Shown piece by piece: positions 34,176 to 43,400 of a DNA stretch of 64,000 nucleotides. The translations under genes and the position numbers were made by a program. Source of the DNA: Lota lota (Eukaryota; Chordata; Actinopteri; Gadiformes; Lotidae); NCBI GenBank assembly GCA_026745465.1, contig JACYXH010000777.1, positions 26,225 to 90,224 on the forward strand, in the 5' to 3' direction. The first letter of the stretch is position 1; every line of letters begins with the position of its first letter. The notes beneath the pieces were generated by a model. That model was given only the letters and a program-made list of their open reading frames with translations. It was not told the origin of the DNA and made no database searches.

Positions 34176-35937
34176 ACGTACACACACACACACACACACA
34201 CTCACACACACACATATGTACCCACATACACACACTAGACTCATCATAGTTTACCTGTTACAGATATCTTCACGCCAGGGTCTCCAGTATATTCCCCACC
34301 TGGTTGGTTTGTGGTGAATCTAAACTTGTAGACAACAGAGTCACTCGTTCTCAGGTGTTTGATTCTCAGGTTACATATTCCATAACATCTGAACCCGGTA
34401 CATCTGACCTCTCCACAGCTGTATTCAACACGACCTGTATAGTCTGTATCACTTAGCAGATCAACAGGCTGATAGTGGTCTCCTTTAGTAAACCACAGTG
34501 TTGTGTCTGTGGTAGGGGGGTACTGTACGTTGGCAGGGTATTCATAAGTGCAGCTGATGTCAACTATTGCTCCTCTTAAAGCACAGACATTACTAGGTGA
34601 GTAAGTAACTCTCCAGTCATCATTACTCTGAAGTGCTGTGAAAAAACAAACACATCTCATTGAGAATGACCACAGAGGTTCAGCTGCTGAAAAGATCAGA
34701 AGATACATAAAGAGATGGAGGCTGGTGGGTGGAGATGGAAACTACAGATATATGATGACCACTGAGCTGTGAGAGGAACCTTCCAGAACATCATGTGACA
34801 CCAGTGGCGTAGCCAGGGGATTTGGGAATTATTTTTTGATTTAGTACAGTTTTATTTTTATTTGAATCAAAATGAAGATTGGGTTATTAAGTTAAAATTG
34901 CATTTTTATAATTTATACAATAAGTGTACATTATGTAACCATTAATTAACATTAGTTCACGTAGTAATAAGCATATACTAACAGTTAATTACGGTACTGT
35001 AGGCTGCTAGGCTGTGTAGTCTCTGTAGGCCTCGGCCCTGTAGTCTATGTGCTTCTTTTGTGGCCGTGTGACTTTAAGCTTTGTAATTACTTAGGTGTGG
35101 AGACATGGAATGTAGAGGAGAGGAGGTGAGGAGAGGAGACAAGGCAAGGATAGGAGACAAGGAGAGGAAAGGGGGATACAGGAGTACTGGTGACGAGACA
35201 AGGTAAGGAGAGGACAAGAGTGGAGACAAGTAGGAGAGGAGAGGAGACAAATAGAGGAGAGCAGACAAGGAGAGAAGAGGAGGCAAGGTGAGGAGACAAG
35301 GAGAGAAGAGGAGAGCAGTAGAGAGGAGAGAGGACAGGAGAAGACATGCAGTGTCCACCATATCACTGAATCAGAATTACAACATTGCAGCAGAAGATTG
35401 ATATGCCATGTCTAAATCATCATCAATATAATAAAGAAAAACAGTAGCTTTCAACATCTATCTTTTTCAAAAAGTAATAAAATAAACTCTTTGATCTTGT
35501 AAATAGTTCAGGTTTGCCTAGCAACCAGGAAATGGCAAACAAATCTCAAATGCTAATTTTAATTCTATCAAATAATTCACAGAGTATTGTGATCTAAAAT
35601 CCCGTACAGTACTTTCACTACAAGAGGCTGTATACAACTTGCAGTGAAGTGGTCTTTTCCAATGACTAATGAAACATAACTGAACTATATAAAGGGAACC
35701 GTTCTCTATTCTAGTGGTCTGTTCAACCAAACACAGCGTTCTAGAGGGTGATTCTTTAATGTTGTATTTACTATTATTCTATCTTCAACATGCTGTGGTT
35801 TCACCCTCTCCTCGTTCCAGTTGCTTGGTTGTCATGTTATTGAAACAGTTCAACTAAATGTTCACAATGTAAATGAACCAACCTGGTACTGACAGAAGGA
35901 AAGCTAGAAATCCTCTTGCTGCTGATCTTAAATTCAT
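22290..35937 (-). CDS. CD22-like / Siglec-type receptor, copy C (12 coding exons, 807 aa)
   Basis: Exons (5' to 3'): 35937-35883, 34635-34255, 34039-33824, 33686-33420, 26929-26663, 26491-26231, 26002-25742, 25512-25258, 25151-25061, 24983-24923, 22707-22472, 22362-22290, totalling 2,424 nt with one TGA. Domains: signal peptide 1-18; V domain 19-145 with Cys36, Cys47, Cys106 and Arg124 as in copy A; second Ig domain of 72 residues; five C2 domains in the order X, X, Y, Y, Z; TM with [12 protein letters not shown]; basic juxtamembrane segment. Tail tyrosines are Y712 (YENV), Y739 (HYAII), Y771 (VFYSVV, ITIM) and Y798 (ELYSTV). The long intron between the two X exons (26,930-33,419) carries a nested transposon, which does not touch any exon. 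This is the longest receptor of the cluster and looks intact. An inhibitory lectin-type role is inferred from the family. Confidence 0.88.
23280..23800 (-). mobile_element. LINE RT fragment in a copy C intron
   Basis: Paralogue of the fragment at 5,150-5,600 ([14 protein letters not shown] region on the minus strand). It retains some upstream codons missing in copy A and lacks others. It is inactive. Confidence 0.75.
27020..27027. repeat. hAT target-site duplication, left
   Basis: GTTTAAAC, repeated at 33,163-33,170. The undisturbed GTTTAAACTAAT site is present in paralogous introns near 14,824 and 25,604. Confidence 0.92.
27320..27940 (+). pseudogene. hAT transposase, 5' part (BED finger), broken
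   Basis: The frame around 27,341-27,535 contains CLICNETVAVMKDYNVQRHY followed by ETKHPN, a C2-H2-type BED finger, then an EREQKIKQIAASLLAQQQ helix. A stop ends the frame at 27,535. Later pieces (VAQLIGQHGTPFSHGDFIKQ at about 27,750-27,810) lie in another frame, and a further shift precedes the LTR-element insertion at 27,940. It is non-functional. Continuation is at 31,625. Confidence 0.8.
27936..27940. repeat. LTR-element target-site duplication, left
   Basis: GGATG, repeated at 31,620-31,624 on the other side of the inserted LTR element. Removing the insert and one GGATG restores continuity of the transposase coding sequence. Confidence 0.9.
27941..31619 (-). mobile_element. young non-autonomous chromovirus-like LTR element inserted in the hAT
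   Basis: LTRs at 27,941-28,538 (3' LTR) and 31,028-31,619 (5' LTR) run TGTTACGG...CACGTAACA on the plus strand. They are almost identical (mainly a 6-bp indel and one substitution seen), so the insertion is recent. A 5-bp duplication (GGATG) flanks it. A polypurine tract (GAGGGGGGGG on the minus strand) abuts the 3' LTR at about 28,541-28,552. The interior is only about 2.5 kb and lacks protease, RT, RNase H and integrase. It presumably depends on a full-length relative. Confidence 0.9.
28495..31011 (-). CDS. 838-aa chimeric Gag-like / Pro-rich repeat / chromodomain-like ORF
   Basis: The ORF starts 16 bases inside the 5' LTR edge (MDPAARNHATWRREMSVILE, a gypsy Gag-like start) and ends inside the 3' LTR. 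The first ~110 residues hold a short helical stretch (EHNKYIQGLLAAYFERVRR) and an Ala/Pro-rich region. About 430 residues of low-complexity repeats follow, first LSPSPKPQLYPGPELQRQQQ-like units, then about 17 ten-residue units PGPESKSHLS encoded by 30-bp DNA repeats (about 29,340-29,880). The C-terminal part contains ARRLLDVRRRGR followed by WEGYG, the signature of the chromodomain in gypsy integrases. RT and integrase are missing. It is uninterrupted despite the repeats. Whether it is translated is unknown. Long frames on the opposite strand are shadows of the repeats. Confidence 0.65.
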   Translation of the reverse strand: MDPAARNHATWRREMSVILEGIERNLRSSSISPSAPVPAASFSSFQEHNKYIQGLLAAYFERVRRPPLASLSRFPASPPPSSPRFFSLPAPTPAATAASWPPTPAAAAVSWPPAPLQLRSPVPKPQRTSGRKRRLPVQLDSPGKRPKPQPQRQLSPSPKPQLYPGPELQRQQQLPPGPVLQRQLSPSLKPQQQLPSGLEPQQQQLSPSPKPQLYPGPELQRQQQLPPGPELQRQLSPSLKPQQRLPPGPELRRQLSPSPKLQLYPGPELQRQQQLPPGPELQRQLSPSPKLQLYPGPELQRQQQFPPGPELQRQLSPSPKLQLYPGPELQRQQQLPPGPELQRQLSPSPESQLCPGPELQRQQQFPPGPELQRQLSPVPESKSHLSPGPESKSHLSPGPESKSHLSPGPESKSHLSPGPESKFHLSPGPESKSHLSPGPESKSHLSPGPESKSHLSPGPESKSHLSPGPESKSHLSPGPESKSHLSPGPESKSHLSPGSESKSRSSPGSESKSRSSPGSESKSRSSPGSESKSRSSPGSESKSRSSPGPESKPQLSPGPDSKPQRTPGRKHRLPVQLDFPGKRAKLQRPPGPEPQQQLPPGPELQRQQQLPPGPKPQLSAVPEFQSQQQLPPGPELQRQQQLSFSPKPLCPSSKPQPLPVSQQQLPPGPEPQHQQELPLSPKSQCPPSPKPQPLPDAEPQQQLSLDPEPKLQRPPGRLPVPRLSAVEKPQSPSPLSLPSPAPSLPRVIDSIPAFSARRLLDVRRRGRQNQSPIGWEGYGSGEQACLFLFIFWSRFLDPLPNPRFTPQHPPPSCVRLEASVEGGVLLRDPPPFLSISAI
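31625..32690 (+). pseudogene. hAT transposase, 3' part, broken
   Basis: Resumes after the LTR element with MTGERKGMASLVCAKVQES (31,636) and VRWLSRGSVLQRL, shifts frame near 31,960, and continues to about 32,503 (DPMWLADLAFLVDLTNHL, HMKAFCVKLRLFETQLRNFN). A further frameshift breaks the C-terminal hAT dimerisation region, where STYICEQTFSV-like sequence can be traced at about 32,515-32,560. It is inactive. Confidence 0.82.
32700..33160. other. 3' non-coding end of the hAT element
   Basis: AT-rich sequence between the broken transposase and the right terminal inverted repeat. No gene was seen. Confidence 0.6.
34112..34232. repeat. poly(C)/(CA)n tract in a copy C intron
   Basis: Paralogue of 7,759-7,935, with a longer C run (about 22). 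Confidence 0.93.
35095..35345. repeat. purine-rich minisatellite, intron 1 of copy C
   Basis: Paralogue of 8,840-9,100 with very similar units. Confidence 0.85.
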
Positions 35938-36460
35938 AGTGAGTCCTCTCTCACTCTGTTGTTCTGGGGAGATATTTAAACACAGCTACAGGTAAAAATG
36001 TTTTTTAAAAAGTAACATTTCTACAAGGAAAACTCTATGATTTGAGTTTGTTAAGGATAAAAGTTAAGACTATACAACATAACATCCACATACTGTGGAG
36101 GAGGAAGCTGGTCTGACGTCTAGTCTGTGGTTCCAGTTCATCATACAGTTAGCAGAACAAAGAATATTGAAATTCTTCCTTCCTCTTCACACCATGATTA
36201 GCAGCAGAATGAACAGAAGCCTTGTAACTATTGGTCCACTCATAGAATCACCATTTTAGACCACAATGAACGGTACAAAGTTCCTTCATGTTTTATCTTC
36301 TGCTATTTTATTATATTTTTATTAATCTTCTGTCCTTCTTCTCCTTACTCACACACAGGCAGGCAGGCCAACAGGCAGGTAAACACACACACACACACAC
36401 ACACACCACAGTGTTGCATAGTTTCCCCTTTAGTCAAGTCTGGTTACTTACGTGGTTTAC

Positions 36461-36525
36461 CTCATCCTATCCCCAGGATGTGGGACAGCACAACTCTAGA
36501 GAGAAGATCACACTGTGTGCCACTG
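36461..36525 (-). other. putative noncoding first exon of copy C
   Basis: GATGAG followed by a gtaaac donor on the minus strand. The acceptor is near 35,990 (cctgtag). A GGCA/CA repeat lies just downstream at 36,358-36,407. Confidence 0.4.
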
Positions 36526-36904
36526 AAACGAAATGAACTTTTTTATTAAACAATAGTTTCCACATAGACAATTCCATCATTAGATATTTATACAATAAAG
36601 CACCCTAAAAACCCTTTCTCCCTCCCTCCCACCCAATTCTTCACGATTAAACAAAACAAAGAGAATAAAAAAAGAAAAGAAAACGAACAGTAAACTAACA
36701 GAAAAGAAGTAGAACGAGTACTTTCCAAATCAGTTGGCTTTCCTCTCACCAAATAGGTTAGCTTCTCTAGTGCCAGGCTGGATGACATTCAACACCCACA
36801 TACCAGGACTAGGTCTGTCCATACTTTACCACATCAATGCAATTACTCTTGGAGGAGACACATTAATAAGGGTTTATTTACTGTGCTGTAGTGAAAATAT
36901 ACTG

Positions 36905-37672
36905 AAATATTAACTTAGATAGACCTCAACTCTGGAGAGAAGAACACTCGTGTTCACTAATGAAATGAACTTAGATAGACTTCAACTCTGGAGAGAAGAA
37001 AACTCATGTGTTCACTACTGATTACAGATGGTTCCTTGGAGACATCATGTGATGGTTCCTAACAACCCATAGCAAAGTAAAATTCAAGATGAGATCTCCT
37101 TTATATCACTGTAACATCTCCTAGTCAAAATGACCACGAGTCAAGGCCAAAGAAAGATTTGGTGCATTTTCTCATTCATCTCAATTGTCACTCCCGAGAA
37201 ATAACCAAGGTTCAGTCTCACAGTGATCTGTGTGAGTTCTCTACATTTTCTTACAGGTGTCTCATGTCTAGAGTCTCAGCTATGAAACTAAATGAGAGTA
37301 GTGCAAGCTCTCAAATTAGTCTCAATACGACACCAACAATTGGATGCACTACCTACATTTTGTGTCAGTTAATCACATACAAATCTCAAAGCCACTTTCA
37401 CCTAATCTTATCTGATACTCTTAAAGGGAAACAATTCATGCAAATCTGATGTACCAGATATATGGTTTATGTACATCAAGTATGCGTAACTTACAGAACC
37501 TTCAGCTCATTTTACACAGAAGTCACGTAACTCAATGTACGTGCCGATTTCCAACACCATTGAGTACTGAAGCCTAAAACCTCTCCAGTGTGTTTTGGAA
37601 ATGAGCTTCTAAAACAATGCCAGGCATGGATGTCATGTCAACGAAAACAACTTTGCCCAATACATGCTCATG
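36905..37672 (-). promoter_or_regulatory. 5' flank of copy C with two palindromic elements
   Basis: Matches 300-1,080 and 18,590-20,260, without MITE or solo LTR. It begins with two elements carrying the GAACAC/GTGTTC motif, the first degraded. The match stops abruptly at 37,672, where a purine-rich repeat starts; this is the right border of the duplicated unit. Confidence 0.45.
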
Positions 37673-38118
37673 AGGGAGGAGAGAGGAAGAGGATAGAGGA
37701 GACATGGAGGGAGGGAGGGAGGAGAAAGGAGGGAGGGAGGTAAGAGGAGAGAGGAGACAAGGAGTGAGGTAAGAGGAGAGAGGAGACAGGAAGGGAGGTG
37801 AGAGGAGGGAGGGAGGAGAAAGGAGAGAGGTGAGAGAGGTGACAGAGGGAGGTGAGAGGAGAGAAGACAGGGAGTGAGTTTACAGGAGAGAGGAGGGAGG
37901 GAGGTGAGACAAGGAAGAAGGTCAGAGGAGGGAGTAGACAGGGAGGAAGGAGAGAGGAGGGAGGAGACAGGAGAGAGGTGAGAGGAGGGAGGAGACATGG
38001 GAGGAGAGAGGAGATAAGGAAGGAGGGGAGAGGAGGGAGGAGACAGGGAAGGAGGTGAGAGGAGGGAGGAGAAAGGAGAGGTTACAGGGAGGGAGGAGAC
38101 AGGAAGGTGAGAGGAGGG
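37673..38118. repeat. purine-rich (GGAGGGAGGAGA)n minisatellite
   Basis: Degenerate units of GAGAGGAGGGAGGAGACAGG, nearly all purine on the plus strand for about 445 bp. It marks the border between the duplicated receptor unit and unique DNA. Confidence 0.9.
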
Positions 38119-38820
38119 AATCTGTGATGAATAATATGCATGACGTATATTCAATGTATTACAGGAGTTTAGCTTGACATTAGCCAAGTTAAATGACAAA
38201 TAAACTGCACAAAACAGGCTGAAAGTCAATGTATAATGTTTATTCATAAAACAATTGACAATATATATTCATAAAGCATAGCACAGCAAACCATTCAGAG
38301 AGCAAGTGAAGAGGTGTGTGTAAAAACCAGTCCTTCCTAACCAGCTCTTTCCCTGACTCTAAACCCTGACGCTCAACCCTAACACTGAACCCTCTGCAGG
38401 GCAAGAAAACACTCCTTCACAGTAAAGGTTCAAACCATGGAGAAGGAACAGAGGAATGGGAAGGACTAGAGAGAAAGGTGAAGCTGTGAGGTTAGTTAGT
38501 AGACAGACATGTGGGAAAGGCAAACAGCTGAGTAGTGCGGAAGCACATGGGTACATGTTATTCACACTGGAGTTCATGAATCCATCAGCCTCACACTGCT
38601 GACTTGAAGAAGCTCAGCAGTTCTTCTTGAGGACGATGCTCAGATTAACTGAGGAGACGGTGACCAACAGGACGTCAGGATACAGGTGAGATTCAGCTCA
38701 GGTGTGTCTGCCCAGATCAAACAGGATTCCATCAGCTTCTTAACACAATGGATGACATGGATTACATTCATTATTCAAAATCATGCTACATTATTTGAAG
38801 CAAAGAGACTACATTAGTTA
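38119..38820. other. unique sequence, no gene seen
   Basis: Non-repetitive AT-balanced DNA. An open minus frame at 38,359-38,577 has no recognisable domain and is probably chance. Confidence 0.45.
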
Positions 38821-38939
38821 GGCTAGGCTTTAGGGTACCTTGCTCAAGGATGCATCAATGTATTCTGAAGACTTGGGGGTTGAACCCGGCACCATTCAGC
38901 TGAGAGTCAAACACCCAATCCCGTACCCTAGCCGGCCCT
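38821..38939 (-). repeat. tRNA-derived SINE-like fragment
   Basis: Read on the minus strand it contains GGTTCAACCCC, one base from the RNA polymerase III B-box consensus, preceded by a tRNA-like GGGCCGGCTAGGGTACGGGA, and followed by CTTGAGCAAGGTACCC as in several fish SINEs. No poly(A) or tail repeat or target duplication was identified. Confidence 0.35.
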
Positions 38940-39620
38940 ATATCAGTCCACTATGTTTAGTTGGTAGAGTCATGGTTGACCTCCAGAGTCACAGTTCCTC
39001 CATCAGCTCTCCTCAGCCACAGAGGCCTGGTCTAACAAACACAGCGCAAATTTGACTAACGTCTAGTAACAGCAATAGTTTGATCTGTACACATCCACTA
39101 TTTCAGTTTAAGCAAACTTACAATGAATACTTGTTGGTTCCTCAGGATTCGCCTTCCAGATGATTCCTGGTCAGCAGTAGTTTGGCTCTTATGGCATGTA
39201 ACAAAGTAGCAGCTGTAGTTTGTCTGGCCTGCTAACAAACACAGCAGTAAATGTCAAACAGCAGTAGTATGCCTGCACTTGTCGCAACACAGCGTTAGTT
39301 TTTCCTGTACAAGTCCACTATGCTCAGTAAATGCAAACTTACAAGAAATACTTGTTGGTAGAGTCGTGGTCGTCCTCCAGAGTCACAGCTCCTCTATCAG
39401 CGCTCCTCAGCCACAGAGTCCTGGTCTGTAACAAACATCGCAAGTCGTCTGGTAAAAATCGATGTGGTTTGTGGTAGCAGTACTCTACTAGAAGTGGCAG
39501 TGAGAGTGACAATTACTTTAGAGTCTGGCTGCTTCTGCCCCACAGCAGACATCCTTCACCAGGCAGGGCCTCCAGCACAGCTCCTCCAGCCATGGATTCC
39601 TGGTCTGGTTACAAACACAG
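38940..39620. repeat. locally duplicated ~410-bp module
   Basis: Sequence at about 38,960-39,110 recurs at about 39,356-39,440 and 39,310-39,345 with divergence (TTGGTAGAGTC, CTCCTCAGCCACAGAG, GCAAACTTACAA). A third, more divergent relative is near 39,580-39,610. Several units have splice-like borders on the minus strand. Confidence 0.55.
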
Positions 39621-39965
39621 TTGGGTCGGCTAGTAAAACACCTGGGGATGCAACACCTGCACACCTTCTGCATTTGAGGTTCATTTGTAAAACGGTAGCA
39701 GATATTTCAACTTCCTTCAATTCAACAAAGTCTACAAACTGATGTTTTCAGTAATGCATCATCTATAGTCACAGCAGCACTAGTAACAAAAAAGGCTCAA
39801 TGGACTCCTGCATAACCCCAGTATGAATGACCTCATCACAGCTTTGGCACAGAATTCAAATCTGATGATAAAAACCCTTCTACAATAACAAGTCACCAGA
39901 CCTAATATTAACCCATGTTTTCATTGTTTCAGATTAACTTGGTGATGGTTACCCTCTGGTCCAAT

Positions 39966-40250
39966 CCTGTGCTGCATGCCTCTGGTCTCCAGCCTCTGGT
40001 CCATACTGGTGCTGCAAGCCTCTGTCTCTGGTCCCCAACCTCTGGTCCATCCTGGTGCTGCAAGCTTCCGTCTCTGGTCCCCAGCCTCTGGTCCATCCTG
40101 GTGCTGCAAGCCTCCGTCTCTGGTCCCCAGCCTCTGGTCCATCCTGGTGCTGCAAGCCTCCGTCTCTGGTCCCCAGCCTCTGGTCCAACCAGGTGCTGCA
40201 AGCCTCTGTCTCTGGTCCCCAGCCTCTGGTCCATCCTGGTGCTGCAAGTG
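39966..40250. repeat. 46-bp minisatellite, about 6 units
   Basis: Units contain CCATCCTGGTGCTGCAAGCC and TCTGGTCCCCAGCCTCTGG with a 46-bp period (for example 40,087 to 40,133). Because 46 is not a multiple of 3, each frame passes through all three unit readings. All three minus-strand frames happen to be open. Confidence 0.92.
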
Positions 40251-40255
40251 AAAAT

Positions 40256-43040
40256 TAGATTTGTGGTACTTTTGAATCTGTCACTACTCTGCATAGAGCT
40301 TTACAACATGGTTGAAGGGACACACTTGTATCAAAACCAAATAGAATTCACAGGCTACTTAAGAGGGACAATTGTGTTCCTAGTTAACTTGTTATGTTGG
40401 CCACACCAGGGCTTTGCATTTCAGCTACAGCAGCAGGTTTATGTTAGCATTTACCCAACAATATTTGGACTCTTCTGAACAGTTATGCTTATTTTATTTC
40501 TCAAGCCTAGAAAAGACTGCAGAGATAGACTGACTTTGTCACAAGTGACATCCTGTTTTGGGAATGAAGACCGCAGTCCACAAGTTGAAAGAAGCGTTTC
40601 AGCCCATGCATTAAAACTGAGCTGGAAAAACGTTCTACTCCTGCACCAGAGCACTGACCTGTTATGGAGGACTTCTTTGACAGTAGGTGGAGGTATGGCT
40701 CTGGGTGAGGAGACAGACACCTTGTGACAAACTACATGTTACCATTTTAACCTTGAACAGTTCTAGAGTTTCTACTACTGGGTACTATCCAGTTGGTAAA
40801 TCATCACAAAAGTATGGAGTAAAACTAATGTAATGGCATTTGGGTTTAACTTCTGTGGCTATTAATCACAGATCAGATATTTAGAATGTACCAAAGAACA
40901 TTAAGCAGTAATAATATTAAATCGAATAGTAAAATGATACTTAGCCATATTCAGGTGCTGGGTTGTATGGAAGAAATGCCAAATAGCTTTCCGCCTTAAA
41001 ATGATGCTCAGTCAGAAATGTGCCCGCAAGTATTACGCATTTAGTTCGCAGCGAGAGTCCGTTAACGTGGTTAAAAGTACGGCGCAAATATCGAGAATTA
41101 TCAGTAAAATTGTGGGGAAACGCACAACATATTGGATGGCGTATATGTGTCAGCATGTATTTTGAATGGTCAACCTAAACTTGCTTAAGATAGGTCAGAA
41201 ATTCCAGATGGTAACCAACTGAAATTGTTTTTCGTTGGTGACGAGGTTACGCAAATGCCAATCCTGAACGTACTGCCAGATGCCATGTCAACTAACTGAA
41301 AAGTGTGTCCTTATGATAGTCAATGCTAGAACGTATAATGCCAACCATTTTGAGGCTAAATTAATTGACAATATTAAACTTAATTATGTCCTACAGTGCA
41401 TCTCCAGCATTGGAAGACACTGCAGCATTAGAGGTTCACAAACAGCATACATCCCCTACCTACCAACTACTATCCTCTGCAGGAAGAACAAAACCTCCCG
41501 GCGGGAAGCACACAACCGTCCGACTGGAATCCAAACATTCCTGCCGGAACCAACCAGTAAGAAACATAACCAGCGCCTCACCTTGAGCTGAGGCGAAGAT
41601 CCTGTAGACCAGCGATGCTCTTCTCATTTTAAAAACATTGCCAACAGACTTACCTTGAGGCGATCTGTTTGTTGCTGTTGGTCATTACTACTATTCATTG
41701 TACCTCTACATTGCTATGCACCCAGTGTGTACAAGTTACAACGCTCAAAACCGTACCAAGAACACAACTACCATGTAGGTCCCACAACAACTTTAAACCT
41801 CAAATCCTTGCCTAAAAACGATGGAGTCCTTCAATGCAAAACAGTGATGACATTTTACAATACACAGAGCAATTATCTAGATAATTCTGGGTACAAACCA
41901 TGCAGATTAAATCTAAATGTCTAGCTGAGAGGCCAACCATAACCCTGCAACGATACCCTGAACTAACCGCATCATCACCAATAGCAAATCAGTTAAACAA
42001 ATACATGTACAGAGGTCAAGTGACAGAAGTGTGCGTTTGAGAGAAAGGACTGCACAATGAAATTAACCCCAATACCTGAACTCCTAACAACTTCATGATT
42101 TAAAGATCTACAGACTTAACATGCCACTGTGTTCTAATACCTTTTGTCTGCTCCCTCGTTACACTAAAAATCTCTGGCTCTACATCGCTAGAGTGTTGCC
42201 CTACTGATGGAGGTGTGGTCAGAGTGAGCAGAGATGCACACTAGGATACAGTGCTGTCCGCACCCCCTCAGGAGAAACCAAGTGTTTGGGAATCCGTCGT
42301 GACATCAGTTCTATGAACTGGAATATCCTTCAAAATGGCCAGTGATTCCCAAAGGAAAAATGCAAAGAGGAAGATGTGTATGTTCTTCCTCTCAGCCAGT
42401 AGAACACAACTAAGGTATTCCATCAGAGAACCATGGAACACAATGCAAGGTTCCTCTCTACACATCTCGAAGCCCCAGTGAAGGTTTCCTTAGCTCCTCA
42501 GCTAAGGAAGAGCACAACTTCGGCTTGAAGAGGGCCTTAGTTGGGAGCGTTCGCAGATTTCCTCCAATTTAAGGGAACCCATCGTCCAGGTTCAGCTAGT
42601 CCTGTACAAAACAATACAGTTCAGCCAGAGAAGACTTGCATCTGAGAGCAAGAGTACACAAGACACGATCCACAGGGCTCGCCATCCATCCAGCCTGTAG
42701 GAAGAGAGGTCTGAAGTTCATCTTGAATATCCATTTAGGTCATTTTCCAACTTCAGATTCACCTTGTGGAATGCCATTAAGTGTCCATCCTCCATTGTTC
42801 CTAATTGGTGTAGTCCTAGTTTGAAGTCACTGATCTGAATCCTCTTTACACTTGATTCCACTTCCACTTGTCTTCCTGCCCAGTGTGTTGGGATATTGTT
42901 CCTGAGCATCGTTCCAGGCTCTTGATGTATTCTGGAGTCCTTAAGTATACGTGGTGCCCGTCCATCTGTATCGATTTAGTTGAGAACTCCAATACCCCAT
43001 GTCACTCAATTCCACATACCCGCTCATGTACATTTGACCT
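40256..43040. other. unique intergenic sequence, no gene recognised
   Basis: No ORF with recognisable domain. Two close minus-strand splice-donor-like sites (AAG before gtgagg at about 41,586 and AAG before gtaagt at about 41,652) are noted but not joined into a model. Confidence 0.45.
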
Positions 43041-43049
43041 GTCAAAGCA

Positions 43050-43400
43050 AGCAAGACACTCACATGTAGAACCCTGTGCCAGGTCGAACCCTAGCCGCTC
43101 ACACACATGTAGAACCCTGTGCCAGGTCGAACCCTAGCCGCTCACACACATGTAGAACCCTATGCCAGGTGGAACCCTAGCCGCTCACACACATGTAGAA
43201 CCCTATGCCAGGTGGAACCCTAGCCGCTCACACACATGTAGAACCCTATACCAGGTCGAGCCCTAGCCGCTCACACACATGTAGAACCCTATGCCAGGTG
43301 GAACCCTAGCCGCTCACACATGTAGAACCCTATGCCAGGTCAAACCCTAGCCACTCACACACATGTAGAACCCTATGCCAGGTGGAACCCTAGCCATGCT
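43050..43400. repeat. 43-bp minisatellite, about 8 units
   Basis: Units contain CGCTCACACACATGTAGAAC and CCTATGCCAGGTGGAACCCT with a 43-bp period. Unit variants (GTGCCAGGTC, ATGCCAGGTG, ATACCAGGTC) are interspersed. Confidence 0.92.

Noticed and set aside
37633..38247. 204-aa Ser/Pro/Leu-rich minus ORF
   Set aside because: Lies wholly over the purine-rich minisatellite; low-complexity artefact.
38580..38680. Minus-strand LLVTVSS stretch resembling an immunoglobulin heavy J segment
   Set aside because: No WGxG motif, no recombination signal next to it, and the frame runs on to a stop as VNLSIVLKKNC. Coincidence.
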